23,974 nt of DNA. Origin: JBDSTW01 sp039914705 (GTDB lineage: Bacteria > Pseudomonadota > Gammaproteobacteria > SURF-13). This document shows, piece by piece, positions 23,377 through 23,974 of the stretch. The DNA lies in NCBI GenBank assembly GCA_039914705.1, contig JBDSOT010000034.1, forward strand, positions 1 to 23,974, in the 5' to 3' direction. The notes below the pieces were generated by a model. That model was not told the DNA's origin and did no database searches. It was given only the letters and a program-made list of their open reading frames with translations. Made by a program: the position numbers and the translations under genes. Position 1 is the first letter of the stretch, and every line of letters begins with the position of its first letter.

Positions 23377-23974
23377 CTAGAAAAATCGAGTGAGTAATTG
23401 ATCCAATTCCGTCAAACGCTGCGGCGTGCCGATGTCCATCCAGCGGCCTGAGTAATGTTCGCCGCTGACGAGTTCTTGTTGCATGGCTTGACGTAGTAAT
23501 GGCGCGAGAGGAAAGGCGCCGGGGGTGCAAGCCGCAAACAATTCCGGCCGGTAAACGCCGATGCCGCTAAAGGTGAGCTTGCTACCTTCACCGATGCTGT
23601 AGACCTTGCCGTCGCGCAATATGAAATCTCCAACTGCGTGGTGCTCGGGATTATCCACCAATACCAAGTGTGCTAGGCCATCGGGTCGCTGCGGAATCTG
23701 GGCGAAGGAATAATCCGTCCAGATATCGGCATTCACTACGATAAACGGTGCCTCGCCAAGCAAGGGAAAGGCTTTGACGATGCCGCCGCCGGTCTCGAGA
23801 ACGTGATCGCCCTCCGCGGAATAATTTATTTGAGCGCCGTAGCGGCTGCCGTCGCCGAGCGCGGCCTCGATCTGCTCGCCGAAGCGTGCGTGGTTGATGA
23901 CAATCTCAGTTATGCCCGCCCTCACCAAGGCTTCGATGTGATATTCAATGAGCCGTTTGCCTCCTGCCATCAGC
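23377..23974 (-). CDS. murU: N-acetylmuramate-1-phosphate uridylyltransferase (MurU-like), N-terminus off the window
   Basis: At least 198 residues are visible; the start lies beyond the right edge, where the nucleotide-binding GxGxRxxPLT loop would be. The visible part, GGKRLIEYHIEALVRAGITEIVINH, VLETGGGIVKAFPLLG, FIVVNADIWTDYSF and FSGIGVYRPELF, ending in YSGRWMDIGTPQRLTELD, matches MurU and the related sugar-1-phosphate nucleotidyltransferases. The wording (IEYHIE, NADIWTDY, RWMDIGTP) favours MurU, used in a peptidoglycan recycling route in Pseudomonas. An RmlA-like or other sugar nucleotidyltransferase is the alternative. Confidence 0.75.
   Translation of the reverse strand, partial: LMAGGKRLIEYHIEALVRAGITEIVINHARFGEQIEAALGDGSRYGAQINYSAEGDHVLETGGGIVKAFPLLGEAPFIVVNADIWTDYSFAQIPQRPDGLAHLVLVDNPEHHAVGDFILRDGKVYSIGEGSKLTFSGIGVYRPELFAACTPGAFPLAPLLRQAMQQELVSGEHYSGRWMDIGTPQRLTELDQLLTRFF

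Overview
The window looks like a chromosomal segment of a gammaproteobacterium whose genus I cannot name. The evidence is a fabA-fabB pair, an rpoE-rseA-rseB-mucD sigma-E module next to nadB, ygfX/ygfZ, and prfB-lysS with an Escherichia coli-like recoding site. Most of the window is core metabolism and housekeeping. The accessory material sits in the joints between these blocks, where several genes are visibly decaying.

Layout. Positions 1-530 hold two broken accessory genes on the minus strand: the N-terminal HTH of a WYL-type regulator, and a BRO-N (phage antirepressor-like) gene with an in-frame TGA and a lost C-terminus. Positions 631-2401 are fabA-fabB (unsaturated fatty acid synthesis). 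Two tiny genes, a 19-residue lysine-rich peptide and a 43-residue lipoprotein, lie between fabA and a tRNA-Arg(CCT). Positions 3120-7053 are a plus-strand operon in which a membrane-anchored diheme cytochrome c peroxidase overlaps the gene for a 907-residue membrane sensor with PAS, GGDEF and EAL domains. Positions 7132-7640 hold tRNA-Ala(CGC), a truncated second copy of its 5' half, a cluster of palindromes and a 209-bp element with terminal inverted repeats. Positions 7686-10686 carry two small glycosyltransferase-like genes (TIGR04283/TIGR04282 type), mog (molybdopterin adenylyltransferase) and psd (phosphatidylserine decarboxylase).

Positions 10738-14767 form the minus-strand envelope-stress operon: rpoE, anti-sigma rseA, its regulator rseB, the remains of rseC, and the periplasmic protease mucD. 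A sigma-E-like promoter precedes rpoE. nadB (15158-16810) is divergent from rpoE and overlaps the 3' end of ygfX tail to tail. ygfZ and a secreted GlcG/HbpS-type protein follow on the plus strand. A HicA/HicB pair with a frameshifted hicA is wedged behind lysS. prfB and lysS (19377-22031) are on the minus strand, and prfB uses the classic +1 frameshift. The end of the window holds a YdcF/ElyC-type membrane protein, an orphan HicB-like gene, and the 3' part of a MurU-like nucleotidyltransferase gene that runs off the edge.

I do not see a convincing new defence or mobile system. The best candidates for a second look are the peroxidase/c-di-GMP operon, the tRNA-Ala half-duplication with its palindrome cluster, the two micro-genes upstream of fabA, and the decayed rseC and hicA genes.
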